The position numbers were made by a program, and so were the translations under genes. 64,000 nucleotides of DNA from Mycolicibacterium chubuense NBB4 (GTDB lineage Bacteria; Actinomycetota; Actinomycetes; Mycobacteriales; Mycobacteriaceae), in the NCBI RefSeq assembly GCF_000266905.1, contig NC_018027.1, forward strand, positions 2,046,001 through 2,110,000, read 5' to 3'. This document shows, piece after piece, positions 44,431 to 53,379 of this stretch; position 1 is the stretch's first letter, and the number at the start of each line of letters is the position of its first letter. The notes under the pieces are model-generated. The model ran no database searches. It worked only from the letters and a program-made list of their open reading frames with translations, and was not told the DNA's origin.

Positions 44431-46215
44431 CTAGGCGGGGCCGGGGACCTCGTCGGGTGTCCAGGCCTGCGGCAGGCCGGGCTGGTTGGGGAACAGGAAA
44501 TCGACGAACGCCTGGGCCGTGGGCTGGGGTTCGTGGTTGGCCAACCCGGGCCGCTCGTTGGCCTCGATGAAGGCGTACTCCGGTTCGGTGACATCGGGCA
44601 CCAGCAGGTCGATACCCGTCACCGGGATCCCGATCGCGGCGGCGGCGGTGACCGCCACGCGGCACAGTTCCGGGTGCACCGTCGCGGTGACGTCGTGAAT
44701 TGTGCCGCCCTGGTGCAGGTTTGCCGTGCGCCGGACCCGCAGCTGCTCGCCCTCGGGCAGGACGTCGTCGAAGGAATAGCCGGCCTCCTTGACGGTCGAC
44801 TCGGTCACCACGTCGATCGGGATCCGCGACTCACCGCCCGTGGCGGCTTCCCGTCGCCGGCTCTGCGCCTCGATCAGCTCGGCGATGGTGTGCCTGCCGG
44901 TGCCGGTCACCTCGGCGGGCTTGCGCAGGGCGGCGGCGACGACCTTGCCGTCGATGACGACGAGGCGCAGATCGTCGCCTTCGGCGCGCTGCTCGATGAG
45001 CACCTCGGGGTGCTGTTCGCGGGCGCGGGCCAGCGCCGCGTCGAGCTCCTCGGGCCCGTCCACACCGACGGTGATGCCCTTGCCCTGCTCGCCGCGCGTG
45101 GGCTTGACCACGACGTCGCCGACCTCGGCGAGGAACGCGTGGTCGGCGTCGTCGAACGTCGCCAGCCGGCCCTTGGGGACCTTGATGCCGGCATCGGAGA
45201 CGATCCGGCGAGTGAGCCGCTTGTCGTCGCACCGGCTCATCGCCACCGCGGAGGTGTACTCCGACAACGACTCTCGCGTGACGACACTGCGGCCGCCGTG
45301 CGACAGGCGCATCTCACCGGCTTCGGCGTCGAGCACCTCCACCCAGATGCCCCGGCGCATCGCCTCGTCGGCGATGATCCGCGCGTACGGGTTGAGGTCG
45401 TCGACGGTCTCCGGCGGATGGGTGAACAGTGGCTCGTTGATGGCGTTCTTGCGTTTCACCGCCATGACGGGGACCCGGGTGAAGCCGAGCTTCTCGTACA
45501 GCGCGATGGCCGCGTTGTTGTCGTGGGTGACCGACAGGTCCATGTAGGCGCGGCCGCGGTCGCGGTAGATGGCCGCCAGCCGGCGAGTCAGCGCGGCGCC
45601 GACGCCCGGCAGGGTGGCCGTGGGATCGACGGCCAGCGTCCACAGGCTCGAGCCCTCCTCCGGGTCCGAGAACAGTGTCTTGTGGTCGACGCCGGTGACG
45701 GTGCCGATCACGCTGCCGTCGTCGGTCACCGCGACGAGGTAGTCGACCGAGTCCTGGTGCTGGTGGTTGTCCCAGATCACGTCCGTGGGCGCCGGGACCA
45801 TGCCGCAGCGGACGTAGACGCGGTTCATCTCGTCGGCGTCCTCGCGGCTCTGCAGGGTCCGCACGGTGAATCCGGACAGCGGGGGACCGGCGTCGAAGTC
45901 CTCGGTGAACCTCAGCCGGTAGGTGTGGCTGGGGTCGATGAACAGTTCCGCGGGCGCCTTCGCGACCAGAACGTGAGGTTCGCGCGCGTAGATGCAGATG
46001 TCGCGGCGTCCCTGCGCCTCATCGCGCAACACCGCGGCAAGCCGCTCGGGATCGGCGAAGGTCTGCCCGAAGATCAAGCGGCCCCAACCCAATTCGAGGA
46101 CGACGTCGTCGGCCATCGTGTCGAGCACATCCTGTGTCGCCGCCTCGTGCAGCGCGAGGGTGATCGCTTCGGAGGGCTCGGCGCCCGGATCGGCCCGCGG
46201 GTCCAGACTGGTCAT
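44431..46215 (-). CDS. ngg: N-acetylglutaminylglutamine synthetase (GNAT/ATP-grasp fusion)
   Basis: A 594-residue bifunctional enzyme for the osmolyte N-acetylglutaminylglutamine amide. The N-terminal half holds a GNAT domain (SLWTLAVDPTATLPGVGAALTRRL, NAAIALYEKLGF). The C-terminal half is an ATP-grasp ligase (VVVKPTRGEQGKGITVGV, VLIEQRAEGDDLRLVVIDGKVV, GIDLLVPDVTEPEYAFIEANERPGL), joining an N-acetylated glutamine to glutamine. ATG at 46215 overlaps the stop of the upstream amidotransferase gene by four bases. The pair is enough to mark this pathway. Confidence 0.9.
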   Translation of the reverse strand: MTSLDPRADPGAEPSEAITLALHEAATQDVLDTMADDVVLELGWGRLIFGQTFADPERLAAVLRDEAQGRRDICIYAREPHVLVAKAPAELFIDPSHTYRLRFTEDFDAGPPLSGFTVRTLQSREDADEMNRVYVRCGMVPAPTDVIWDNHQHQDSVDYLVAVTDDGSVIGTVTGVDHKTLFSDPEEGSSLWTLAVDPTATLPGVGAALTRRLAAIYRDRGRAYMDLSVTHDNNAAIALYEKLGFTRVPVMAVKRKNAINEPLFTHPPETVDDLNPYARIIADEAMRRGIWVEVLDAEAGEMRLSHGGRSVVTRESLSEYTSAVAMSRCDDKRLTRRIVSDAGIKVPKGRLATFDDADHAFLAEVGDVVVKPTRGEQGKGITVGVDGPEELDAALARAREQHPEVLIEQRAEGDDLRLVVIDGKVVAAALRKPAEVTGTGRHTIAELIEAQSRRREAATGGESRIPIDVVTESTVKEAGYSFDDVLPEGEQLRVRRTANLHQGGTIHDVTATVHPELCRVAVTAAAAIGIPVTGIDLLVPDVTEPEYAFIEANERPGLANHEPQPTAQAFVDFLFPNQPGLPQAWTPDEVPGPA

Positions 46216-48017
46216 GCGGCCGGTCCGGTGATGCCGTGCCGCTGCAACCACAGTTCCAGCAGCGCGATCTGCCACAGTTCGTTGCCGCGCAGCGGGGTCA
46301 GCTTGCCGTTGGGGTCGGCCAGCAGGCGCTCCACCGCCTCCGGGCGGAACAGGCCGCGCTCCTTGGCCGCCGGTGCGTACAGTGCGTCGCGGACCAGATC
46401 CAGGTAGGGACCCTCGAGGTGGGTGAGGGCGGGCACCGGGAAGTAACCCTTGGGCCGGTCGATGACGTCGGACGGGATCACTTGGCGGGCAGCTTGTTTG
46501 AGCACACCCTTGCCTTCGTGAGCGGTCTTGAGTGCGGGTGGGCAGGTGGCGGCGAGCTCCACCAGTTCGTGGTCGAGGAAGGGCACCCGGCCTTCCAGGC
46601 CCCACGCCATCGTCATGTTGTCGACGCGTTTGACGGGGTCGTCGACCAGCATCACGGTGGTGTCGAGCCGCAGCGCGCGGTCCACACCGGTCCGCGCGCC
46701 GGCGCGGGCGAAGTGCTCGGTGACGAAGAGCTCGCTCGGGTCGTCGGCGGTGGCATAGGCCGGTGAGACCAGGTTGGCGTAGGCCGACTGATCCCGGTCG
46801 AAGAACGCCGCCCGATAAGCCGCCACCGACCCCTCCAGCGACGCGGCCGGGGGCTCTCCCATCGGGGGATACCAGTGGTAGCCGGCGAACACCTCGTCGG
46901 CGCCCTGGCCGGACTGCACCACCTTGACGTGCTTGGCGACTTCCTGGCTGAGCAGATAGAACGCCACGCAGTCGTGGCTGACCATCGGCTCGCTCATCGC
47001 GCCGATCGCGCCGTCGAGCGCGGGCAGCATCCGCTCGGTGCCGATCCGGATCTGGTGGTGATCGGTCCCGAAGCGTTCGGCGATGATGTCGGAGTACTTG
47101 AACTCGTCGCCCTGGACCCCGCCCACCGACTCGAAGCCGATCGAGAACGTCTTCAGGCCCACCTGGCCGGCCTCGGCGAGCAACCCGACGATCAGGCTCG
47201 AGTCGACCCCGCCCGAGAGCAGGCACCCGACGGGGACGTCGGCGACCAGGCGCCGCTTGACCGCCACCCGCAGCGACTCGAGAACCGCATCCTCCCAGTC
47301 TTTTTCGGACCAGTCGGCACGGTCGGCGCGGCGGCTGAAGTCCGGCGCCCAGTAGGTCGTGGCCGTGCGTGTGCCGTCGGGTTCGATCGCGATCAGCGAG
47401 GCCGGCGGCACCTTGCGCACGCCGCGCAGGATCGTGCGGGGCGAGGGCACCACGGAGTGGAACGTCGTGTAGTGGTGCAGCGCGACGGGGTCGATCCGGG
47501 TGTCCACGCCGCCGCCGGCCAGCAGCGCGGGCAGCGACGACGCGAAGCGGACGCGGTCCGCGGTCTCGCTGATGTAGAGCGGCTTGATGCCGAGGCGGTC
47601 GCGGCCCAGCAGCACGCGGCCGCTGTCGCGCTCGACGATGGCGAAGGCGAACATGCCGTGGAGGTGGTCGACGAAACGATCACCCCAGTGGTGGTAGCCC
47701 TTCAGCAGCACCTCGGTGTCGCTGTGCGAGAAGAACCGGTACCCGTGGCCGCACAGCTCGTCACGCAGCTGCTCGTAGTTGTAGATGCAGCCGTTCCAGG
47801 CCACGGACAGCCCGAGTTCGGCGTCCACCATCGGCTGACCGCCGGCCTCGGAGAGGTCGATGATCTTCAGGCGCCGATGTCCCAGGGCCACCCGGCCCTG
47901 CGACCACACTCCGGCCGAGTCCGGCCCCCGGGGGACCATGACCTCGGCCATCGCCGTGACGGCGCGGACATCTGGGGTTCGTCCGTCGAGGCGTACCTCG
48001 CCGGTGGCTCCACACAC
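46212..48017 (-). CDS. N-acetylglutaminylglutamine amidotransferase (asparagine synthase-like)
   Basis: A 601-residue class II glutamine amidotransferase. Cys2 of MCGATGEVRL is the nucleophile after Met removal. The glutaminase half has HRRLKIIDLSEAGGQPM and WNGCIYNYEQLRDEL. The synthetase half has the ATP pyrophosphatase loop VGCLLSGGVDSSLIVGLLAEAG. Paired with the ngg-type gene it amidates the dipeptide osmolyte. A SigF-like promoter lies about 60 bases upstream, fitting induction by osmotic or stationary-phase stress. Confidence 0.9.
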   Translation of the reverse strand: MCGATGEVRLDGRTPDVRAVTAMAEVMVPRGPDSAGVWSQGRVALGHRRLKIIDLSEAGGQPMVDAELGLSVAWNGCIYNYEQLRDELCGHGYRFFSHSDTEVLLKGYHHWGDRFVDHLHGMFAFAIVERDSGRVLLGRDRLGIKPLYISETADRVRFASSLPALLAGGGVDTRIDPVALHHYTTFHSVVPSPRTILRGVRKVPPASLIAIEPDGTRTATTYWAPDFSRRADRADWSEKDWEDAVLESLRVAVKRRLVADVPVGCLLSGGVDSSLIVGLLAEAGQVGLKTFSIGFESVGGVQGDEFKYSDIIAERFGTDHHQIRIGTERMLPALDGAIGAMSEPMVSHDCVAFYLLSQEVAKHVKVVQSGQGADEVFAGYHWYPPMGEPPAASLEGSVAAYRAAFFDRDQSAYANLVSPAYATADDPSELFVTEHFARAGARTGVDRALRLDTTVMLVDDPVKRVDNMTMAWGLEGRVPFLDHELVELAATCPPALKTAHEGKGVLKQAARQVIPSDVIDRPKGYFPVPALTHLEGPYLDLVRDALYAPAAKERGLFRPEAVERLLADPNGKLTPLRGNELWQIALLELWLQRHGITGPAA

Positions 48018-48076
48018 CTGTTCGACCCTACTCTGTGACGGCGGTCCATGATCAACAGCAGCACTGCCGTCGTAAT

Positions 48077-48101
48077 TTACCCCTGGTAAATCCCACCAAA
48101 C
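48077..48101 (-). promoter_or_regulatory. SigF-like promoter of the NAGGN operon
   Basis: On the minus strand GTTT (48101-48098), 15 bases, GGGTAA (48082-48077), close to the mycobacterial SigF consensus GTTT-N15-17-GGGTAT. The -10 lies inside a perfect dyad, ATTTACC-CCT-GGTAAAT (48075-48091), which could be a repressor site over the promoter. Confidence 0.55.
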
Positions 48102-48111
48102 TCGCTGTGCG

Positions 48112-49695
48112 TCAGGAGACGCCTTCCAGGGCGCCGCCGGTCTCGTCGACCTGCTTGATGGGCCCGGTGAACCAGTGCTTCACCGACACGTGCCAGTAGA
48201 TGTAGAGCAGGATCAGCACGCCGCCGACGAGCAGCGGGGTGTAGTTGACGAACTTCCACTCGAAGCTCGGGTCCCACGGCATGCCGCCGAGCGAGGTCGG
48301 AAACATCGCGATGATCGACGTGACGATGATCTCGATGATGGCCACCGGCGCCATCCACTTATGGTGCCCGCGCAGGTTCCAGCTGCCCACCGGGAACGAA
48401 TCGCCGGCGCGCCAGCGCAGGTAGATGGGCACCATGAAGCACAGGTACAGGCCCACCACGCCGATGGACACCACCGCGAAGAACGCGACCGGCACCGGCG
48501 CGCCGTTGATGTCCACCTGCACCAGGGCGGGCAGCGTGATCAGCGCGGCCAGCAGCGCCGTGACCATCACGGCGTTGGCCGGGACCCGCTTGGCGCTGAT
48601 CTTCGACCACAGCTGGTGGCCGGGCACCGCGCGGTCGCGGCTGAACGCGAACAGCATGCGCGAGGCGCTGGTCTGGCACGCGGTGGTGCAGAACAGCTGG
48701 CCGGCCGTGGAGATCAGCAGCACGATGGCCACCCACTTCGAGTCCATCGCCTGGGTGAAGATCGTGACGACCGCGCCGCCGCCCGCCGACACCCCGTCGG
48801 CGTCCTGCACGGCGAACAGGAATGCCAGCAGCAGGACCCAGCCGCCGATGGCGGAGTAGAAGATCGAGCGCCACATGCCTTTGGCGGCCGCATTGGCCGC
48901 GCTCTTGGTCTCCTCCGACAGGTGCGCCGACGCGTCGTACCCGGTGATCGTGTACTGGGTCAGGATCGCCGTGATCGGCAACACGAACAGCAACCAGCCG
49001 ATGTTCTTGTCACCGCCGAAGATCCCGGAGTTGTTGATGGTCTGGGTGAACACCTGCGAGAAGCTGGCGTGCTGCTGGGGCACCAGGAACAGGATCAGGA
49101 TGACCGCCGCGGCCCCGGCGACATGCCACCACACCGAGATGTTGTTGATGATCGCCAGCAGGTGCGAGGAGAAGATGTTGATCGTCGCGACGACGATGAG
49201 GATCACGACGAACAGGATGAACGTCCTGGTCAGGCTGTAGCCGCTGAGCCACGTCTCGCTGAAGGTGCCCAGGGTCAGGTCCAGGAAGGTCGCGCTGCCG
49301 TAGGCCACCGACGCCAGGATGGCGATGAGGCCGATCAGGTTGAGCCAGCCGGTGTAGAAGCCGGCCTTCGGGCCGCCCAGTTTGGCTGCCCACCAATAGA
49401 TTCCGCCCGAGGTCGGGAATGCCGACACCAGCTCGGACATGCACAGGCCGATGATCAGGATGAAGACCGAGACGATCGGCCAGCCCCAGGCGATCGCGGC
49501 CGGGCCGCCGTTGTTCCAGCCCAGGCCGAACGACGTGAAGCAACCCGCGAGGATCGAGATGATGGAGAACGAGATCGCGAAGTTGGAGAACCCCGACCAG
49601 GAGCGCTGCAGTTCCTGGACGTAGCCGAGCCTGGCGAGGTGGCGCTCGTCTTCGTTGAGGTGTTCCTCGTCCACATATTCATGGCCTTCAGGCAC
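48112..49695 (-). CDS. APC-superfamily amino acid/amine permease
   Basis: A 527-residue transporter with about 12 transmembrane helices. It begins with a hydrophilic 35-residue tail, then NFAISFSIISILAGCFTSFGLGWNNGG, the first broken helix of APC transporters, followed by AFPTSGGIYWWAAKLGGPKAGF. Closest in pattern to actinobacterial amino-acid/GABA/amine permeases. It is divergent from the glutamine synthetase-like gene and probably imports the amine that enzyme glutamylates. Confidence 0.9.
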   Translation of the reverse strand: MPEGHEYVDEEHLNEDERHLARLGYVQELQRSWSGFSNFAISFSIISILAGCFTSFGLGWNNGGPAAIAWGWPIVSVFILIIGLCMSELVSAFPTSGGIYWWAAKLGGPKAGFYTGWLNLIGLIAILASVAYGSATFLDLTLGTFSETWLSGYSLTRTFILFVVILIVVATINIFSSHLLAIINNISVWWHVAGAAAVILILFLVPQQHASFSQVFTQTINNSGIFGGDKNIGWLLFVLPITAILTQYTITGYDASAHLSEETKSAANAAAKGMWRSIFYSAIGGWVLLLAFLFAVQDADGVSAGGGAVVTIFTQAMDSKWVAIVLLISTAGQLFCTTACQTSASRMLFAFSRDRAVPGHQLWSKISAKRVPANAVMVTALLAALITLPALVQVDINGAPVPVAFFAVVSIGVVGLYLCFMVPIYLRWRAGDSFPVGSWNLRGHHKWMAPVAIIEIIVTSIIAMFPTSLGGMPWDPSFEWKFVNYTPLLVGGVLILLYIYWHVSVKHWFTGPIKQVDETGGALEGVS

Positions 49696-49754
49696 GAAAG
49701 AACCTCCTGTGTGAGGAAAGCAGCGCGATGGACGCGCGCCGACATCAAAAAGGA

Positions 49755-49770
49755 CAATAGAGCGCTATTG
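49755..49770. promoter_or_regulatory. inverted repeat between permease and glnA4 (candidate FadR/GntR operator)
   Basis: CAATAG (49755-49760) and CTATTG (49765-49770) flank AGCG. The 16-bp dyad lies between the divergent permease and ligase starts, about 60 and 127 bases from them. The FadR-type regulator encoded at 54162 is the obvious candidate to bind it. Confidence 0.45.
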
Positions 49771-49896
49771 GTCTGGCGTCCTACCTTTGAACATGGCAGT
49801 TTTGTAAAAAGTTCGTGCCGGTTCAGGCGCGACGGCCGCCGGCTGGTATCCCAATGGTCGGTGACGCTGATGCGGGAAGAGTGCGGGAAGGTGCTG

Positions 49897-51261
49897 ATGA
49901 GCAGACCGGGGATGTTGTCGAGAGCGGCGCTGGAACAGTTGGTGGCCGAGGGGGACGTCGACACCGTCATCGTCGCGTTCTGCGACATGCAGGGCCGGCT
50001 GACCGGCAAGCGGGTGTCGGCGCGGCTGTTCGTCGACGACGTCGCCGACCACGGCGCGGAGTGCTGCAACTACCTGCTGGCCGTCGACGTCGACAACAAC
50101 ACCGTCGACGGGTACGCGATCTCGAGCTGGGAGACCGGGTACGGCGACATGGTGATGACGCCCGACTTCGCCACGCTGCGGTTGCTGCCGTGGCTGCCCG
50201 GCACGGCGCTGGTGATGGCCGATCTCTCCTGGACCGACGGCACTCCCGTCACGCAAGCGCCCCGCAGCATCCTCAACCACCAGATCGACCGGCTCTCCGA
50301 ACGCGGCCTGGTTCCCTACGTCGGCACCGAGCTCGAGTTCATGGTGTTCGACGACAACTTCCGCGACGCGTGGAAGACCGGCTACCGCGGCCTGACCCCG
50401 GCCACCGACTACAACGTGGACTACGCCATGCACGCCTCGACCCGGATGGAGCCGCTACTGCGCGACATCCGGCTGGGCATGGACGGCGCGGGCATGTACT
50501 GCGAAGGCGTCAAGGGCGAGTGCAACCTCGGCCAGCAGGAGATCGCGTTCCGCTACGACCACGCGCGGGTGACCTGCGACAACCACACGATCTACCGCAA
50601 CGGCGCCAAGGAGATCGCCGACCAGCACGGCAAGAGCCTGACGTTCATGGCGAAATTCGATGAGCGGGAAGGCAACAGCTGCCACATCCACATCTCGCTG
50701 CGCGGCGAGGACGGGTCGGCGGTGTTCGCCGACCCCGACGCGCCGGACGGCATGTCGCCGATGTTCCGCAGCTTCGTGGCCGGCCAGCTGGCCACCATGC
50801 GCGAGCTGAGTCTGTGCTACGCGCCGAACATCAACTCCTACAAGCGATTCGCGGAGGGTAGCTTCGCGCCGACGGCGATCGCGTGGGGCTTCGACAACCG
50901 GACGTGTTCGCTGCGGGTGGTCGGGCAGGGCCACGCGATGCGCATGGAGAACCGCGCGCCCGGCGGTGACGTCAACCAGTACCTGGCGGTGTCGGCGCTG
51001 ATCGCCGGCGGCCTGTACGGCATCGAGGCCGAGCTCGAACTGCCGGAGCCGTTGCAGGGCAACGCCTATACCAGTGGGGCGGAACGGCTGCCCACCACGC
51101 TGGCCGAGGCCGTCGAGCTGTTCGACAACTCGACGGTGGCGCGCGAGGCGTTCGGCGACGACGTCGTCGACCACTACCTCAACTATGCGCGCGTGGAACT
51201 CAAGGCGTTCAACGCCGCAGTGACGGATTGGGAGAGGACGCGCGGATTTGAACGCCTCTGA
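49897..51261 (+). CDS. glnA4: glutamine synthetase-like gamma-glutamyl amine ligase (GlnA4 type)
   Basis: A 454-residue glutamine synthetase-fold ligase that would join glutamate to an amine with ATP. Metal and substrate sites are recognisable: YVGTELEFMVFDD, EGNSCHIHISL (cf. the canonical histidine loop), NINSYKRFAEGSFAP, NRTCSLRVVG and MRMENRAPGGDVNQYLAVSAL. It is syntenic with M. tuberculosis glnA4. In Streptomyces a GlnA4 glutamylates ethanolamine, but the amine here is not known. ATG at 49897 has GGGAAGG 6 bases upstream; ATG at 49870 is possible. First gene of the amine operon. Confidence 0.9.
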   Translation: MSRPGMLSRAALEQLVAEGDVDTVIVAFCDMQGRLTGKRVSARLFVDDVADHGAECCNYLLAVDVDNNTVDGYAISSWETGYGDMVMTPDFATLRLLPWLPGTALVMADLSWTDGTPVTQAPRSILNHQIDRLSERGLVPYVGTELEFMVFDDNFRDAWKTGYRGLTPATDYNVDYAMHASTRMEPLLRDIRLGMDGAGMYCEGVKGECNLGQQEIAFRYDHARVTCDNHTIYRNGAKEIADQHGKSLTFMAKFDEREGNSCHIHISLRGEDGSAVFADPDAPDGMSPMFRSFVAGQLATMRELSLCYAPNINSYKRFAEGSFAPTAIAWGFDNRTCSLRVVGQGHAMRMENRAPGGDVNQYLAVSALIAGGLYGIEAELELPEPLQGNAYTSGAERLPTTLAEAVELFDNSTVAREAFGDDVVDHYLNYARVELKAFNAAVTDWERTRGFERL

Positions 51262-52015
51262 CGCCGTGCGCCCGGTGATCGGGCTGACCACGTATCTGCA
51301 GCAGGCCCAGACCGGGGTGTGGGACGTGCGGGCGAGCTTCCTGCCCGCGATCTATTTCGAAGGTGTCGGCATGGCCGGCGGCATTCCGGTGCTGGTGCCG
51401 CCGCAGCCCGCCGGCGACCCGATCGCCCACCGCGTGCTCGACGGCCTCGACGGCCTGATCATCACCGGTGGCCGCGACGTCGACCCAGCGGCCTACGGCG
51501 GCCACCGGCACCGCGCCACCGACGTCCCCGACGCCGACAGCCGCACCCGCGACGCCTTCGAGCTGGCCCTCCTGCGGGCGGCCCTGCGGCGCGGCGTGCC
51601 GGTGCTGGGGATCTGCCGGGGGGCGCAGGTGCTCAACGTCGCCCTCGGCGGAACGCTGCACCAGCATCTGCCGGAGGTCGTGGGGCACACCCGCCACCAG
51701 CAGGGCAACGCGGTGTTCACCACCTCCGCGATCAGCACGGTCGCGGGCACGAAGGTCGCCGCGCTCGTCGGGGCCGCCACCGACGCGCAGTGCTATCACC
51801 ATCAGGCCGTGGACCGGCTGGGGGACGGCCTGATCGTCAGCGCCTCGGACGCCGACGGCGTGATCGAAGCGGTCGAGATGGATCCGGCGCGGTACCCCCA
51901 GCACTGGGTGGTGGCGGTGCAGTGGCATCCCGAGGAACGGCTGGACGACCTGCGATTGTTCGCCGGGCTGGTGGGCGCCGCGGCAACCTATGCGACAGAG
52001 AAAGTGAGCGTATGA
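51248..52015 (+). CDS. class I glutamine amidotransferase-like gamma-glutamyl amide hydrolase (PuuD type)
   Basis: A 255-residue enzyme resembling gamma-glutamyl-GABA hydrolase. It has LDGLIITGGRDVDPAAYGG, the nucleophile cysteine in VPVLGICRGAQVLNVALGG, the family histidine region LHQHLPEV and the catalytic pair VAVQWHPEERL. It would remove the glutamyl group after the amine carbon chain has been oxidised. Start is a rare TTG at 51248 inside the glnA4 3' end, giving a 14-base overlap and implying coupling. Confidence 0.9.
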   Translation: MNASDAVRPVIGLTTYLQQAQTGVWDVRASFLPAIYFEGVGMAGGIPVLVPPQPAGDPIAHRVLDGLDGLIITGGRDVDPAAYGGHRHRATDVPDADSRTRDAFELALLRAALRRGVPVLGICRGAQVLNVALGGTLHQHLPEVVGHTRHQQGNAVFTTSAISTVAGTKVAALVGAATDAQCYHHQAVDRLGDGLIVSASDADGVIEAVEMDPARYPQHWVVAVQWHPEERLDDLRLFAGLVGAAATYATEKVSV

Positions 52016-53379
52016 CCGGCAGTGTGGTGATCAACCCGGCGACCGAGGAGGTGCTGCGCACCGTCGAGTTGGCCGACCAGGCCGCCGTCGACGACGCCGT
52101 GGCCCGCGCCAAGGCGGCCCAGCGGGTCTGGGCGCGGCAGGCCCCCGCCGAACGCGCAGCGGCACTGCGCGCCTTCGCCGCGGCGGTGGACGCCCATGTC
52201 GAGGAGCTGGCCCAGCTCGAGGTCGCGAATTCCGGCCATCCCGTCGGCAACGCGCGGTGGGAGGCGGGGCACGTCCGCGACGTCCTGCAGTACTACGCGG
52301 CGACCCCGGAACGGTTGTCCGGCAAGCAGATTCCCGTCGCCGGCGGATGGGACGTCACGTTCAACGAACCGCTCGGGGTGGTCGGCGTCATCACGCCGTG
52401 GAACTTCCCGATGACGATCGCGTCGTGGGGGTTCGCCCCCGCGCTGGCCGCGGGCAACGCGGTGCTGGTCAAACCGGCGGAGTGGACCCCGCTGACGACG
52501 ATCCGGCTGGGCGAGCTCGCGCGCGAGGCCGGGTTGCCGGCCGATCTGTTCCAGGTGCTGCCGGGCAAGGGATCGGTGGTCGGGGAGCGGTTCGTCAGCC
52601 ACCCCGACGTCCGCAAGATCGTGTTCACCGGATCCACCGAGGTCGGCACCCGCGTGATGGCGGGCGCGGCCGCACAGGTCAAACGGGTCACCCTCGAACT
52701 GGGCGGAAAGAGCGCCAACATCGTGTTCGACGACTGCGACCTGGAGCGCGCCGCGGCGACCGCACCCAACGGGGTGTTCGACAACGCCGGCCAGGACTGC
52801 TGCGCCCGCAGCCGGATCCTGGTGCAGCGCAACGTCTTCGATCGCTTCATGGAACTGCTGGAGCCGGCGGTCAAGGGCGTGGTGGTCGGCGATCCGCGCG
52901 CCGAGGGCACCGAGATGGGCCCCCTGGTGTCCAAGGCGCACTGGTCGTCGGTGTCGGGATTCGTGCCCGACGACGCGCCGGTCGCGTTCCGCGGTGACGC
53001 CCCGGCCGGACCCGGCTTCTGGTTCCCGCCAACGGTTCTGACGCCGCAACGCGGCGACCGCACCGTCACCGAGGAGATCTTCGGGCCGGTCGTCGCCGTG
53101 CTGCCCTTCGACGACGAAGCGGATGCCATCGCGCTGGCCAACGACACCGTCTACGGTCTCTCCGGCTCCATCTGGACCGAGAATCTGTCCCGGGCGCTGC
53201 GCGTCTCGCGTGCGGTGGAGTCGGGAAACCTGTCGGTCAACTCGCACTCGTCGGTGCGCTACAGCACGCCGTTCGGCGGTTTCAAACAGTCCGGTCTGGG
53301 CCGCGAGCTCGGGCCCGACGCCCCGCTGTCGTTCACCGAGACCAAGAACGTCTTCATCGCCATCCAGGAGGAGCACTGA
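52012..53379 (+). CDS. aldC: aldehyde dehydrogenase (AldC/PuuC-like)
   Basis: A 455-residue NAD(P)-dependent aldehyde dehydrogenase. It shows VITPWNFPMTIASW, KIVFTGSTEVGTRVM, the catalytic glutamate in ELGGKSANIVFDD, the catalytic cysteine in NAGQDCCARSRI and EEIFGPVVAVLPF. It likely oxidises the glutamylated amino-aldehyde intermediate. ATG at 52012 overlaps the hydrolase stop (ATGA). The order ligase-hydrolase-aldehyde dehydrogenase-SDR equals glnA4 to Rv2857c in M. tuberculosis. Confidence 0.93.
   Translation: MTGSVVINPATEEVLRTVELADQAAVDDAVARAKAAQRVWARQAPAERAAALRAFAAAVDAHVEELAQLEVANSGHPVGNARWEAGHVRDVLQYYAATPERLSGKQIPVAGGWDVTFNEPLGVVGVITPWNFPMTIASWGFAPALAAGNAVLVKPAEWTPLTTIRLGELAREAGLPADLFQVLPGKGSVVGERFVSHPDVRKIVFTGSTEVGTRVMAGAAAQVKRVTLELGGKSANIVFDDCDLERAAATAPNGVFDNAGQDCCARSRILVQRNVFDRFMELLEPAVKGVVVGDPRAEGTEMGPLVSKAHWSSVSGFVPDDAPVAFRGDAPAGPGFWFPPTVLTPQRGDRTVTEEIFGPVVAVLPFDDEADAIALANDTVYGLSGSIWTENLSRALRVSRAVESGNLSVNSHSSVRYSTPFGGFKQSGLGRELGPDAPLSFTETKNVFIAIQEEH

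Noticed and set aside
46216-47226. N-terminal extension that would make the ATP-grasp protein 931 residues
   Set aside because: The extra part is the out-of-frame translation of the amidotransferase gene. The ATG at 46215 overlaps that gene's stop and gives the normal length.
49798-49813. TTTTGTAAAAAG upstream of glnA4 as a sixth catabolic element
   Set aside because: The GTGACAC word is absent at the required 12-base distance.
48175-49896. Extension of the glutamine synthetase-like frame upstream to 48175
   Set aside because: It reads antisense through the permease gene and is His/Arg/Asp-rich nonsense. A good ribosome site precedes ATG 49897.
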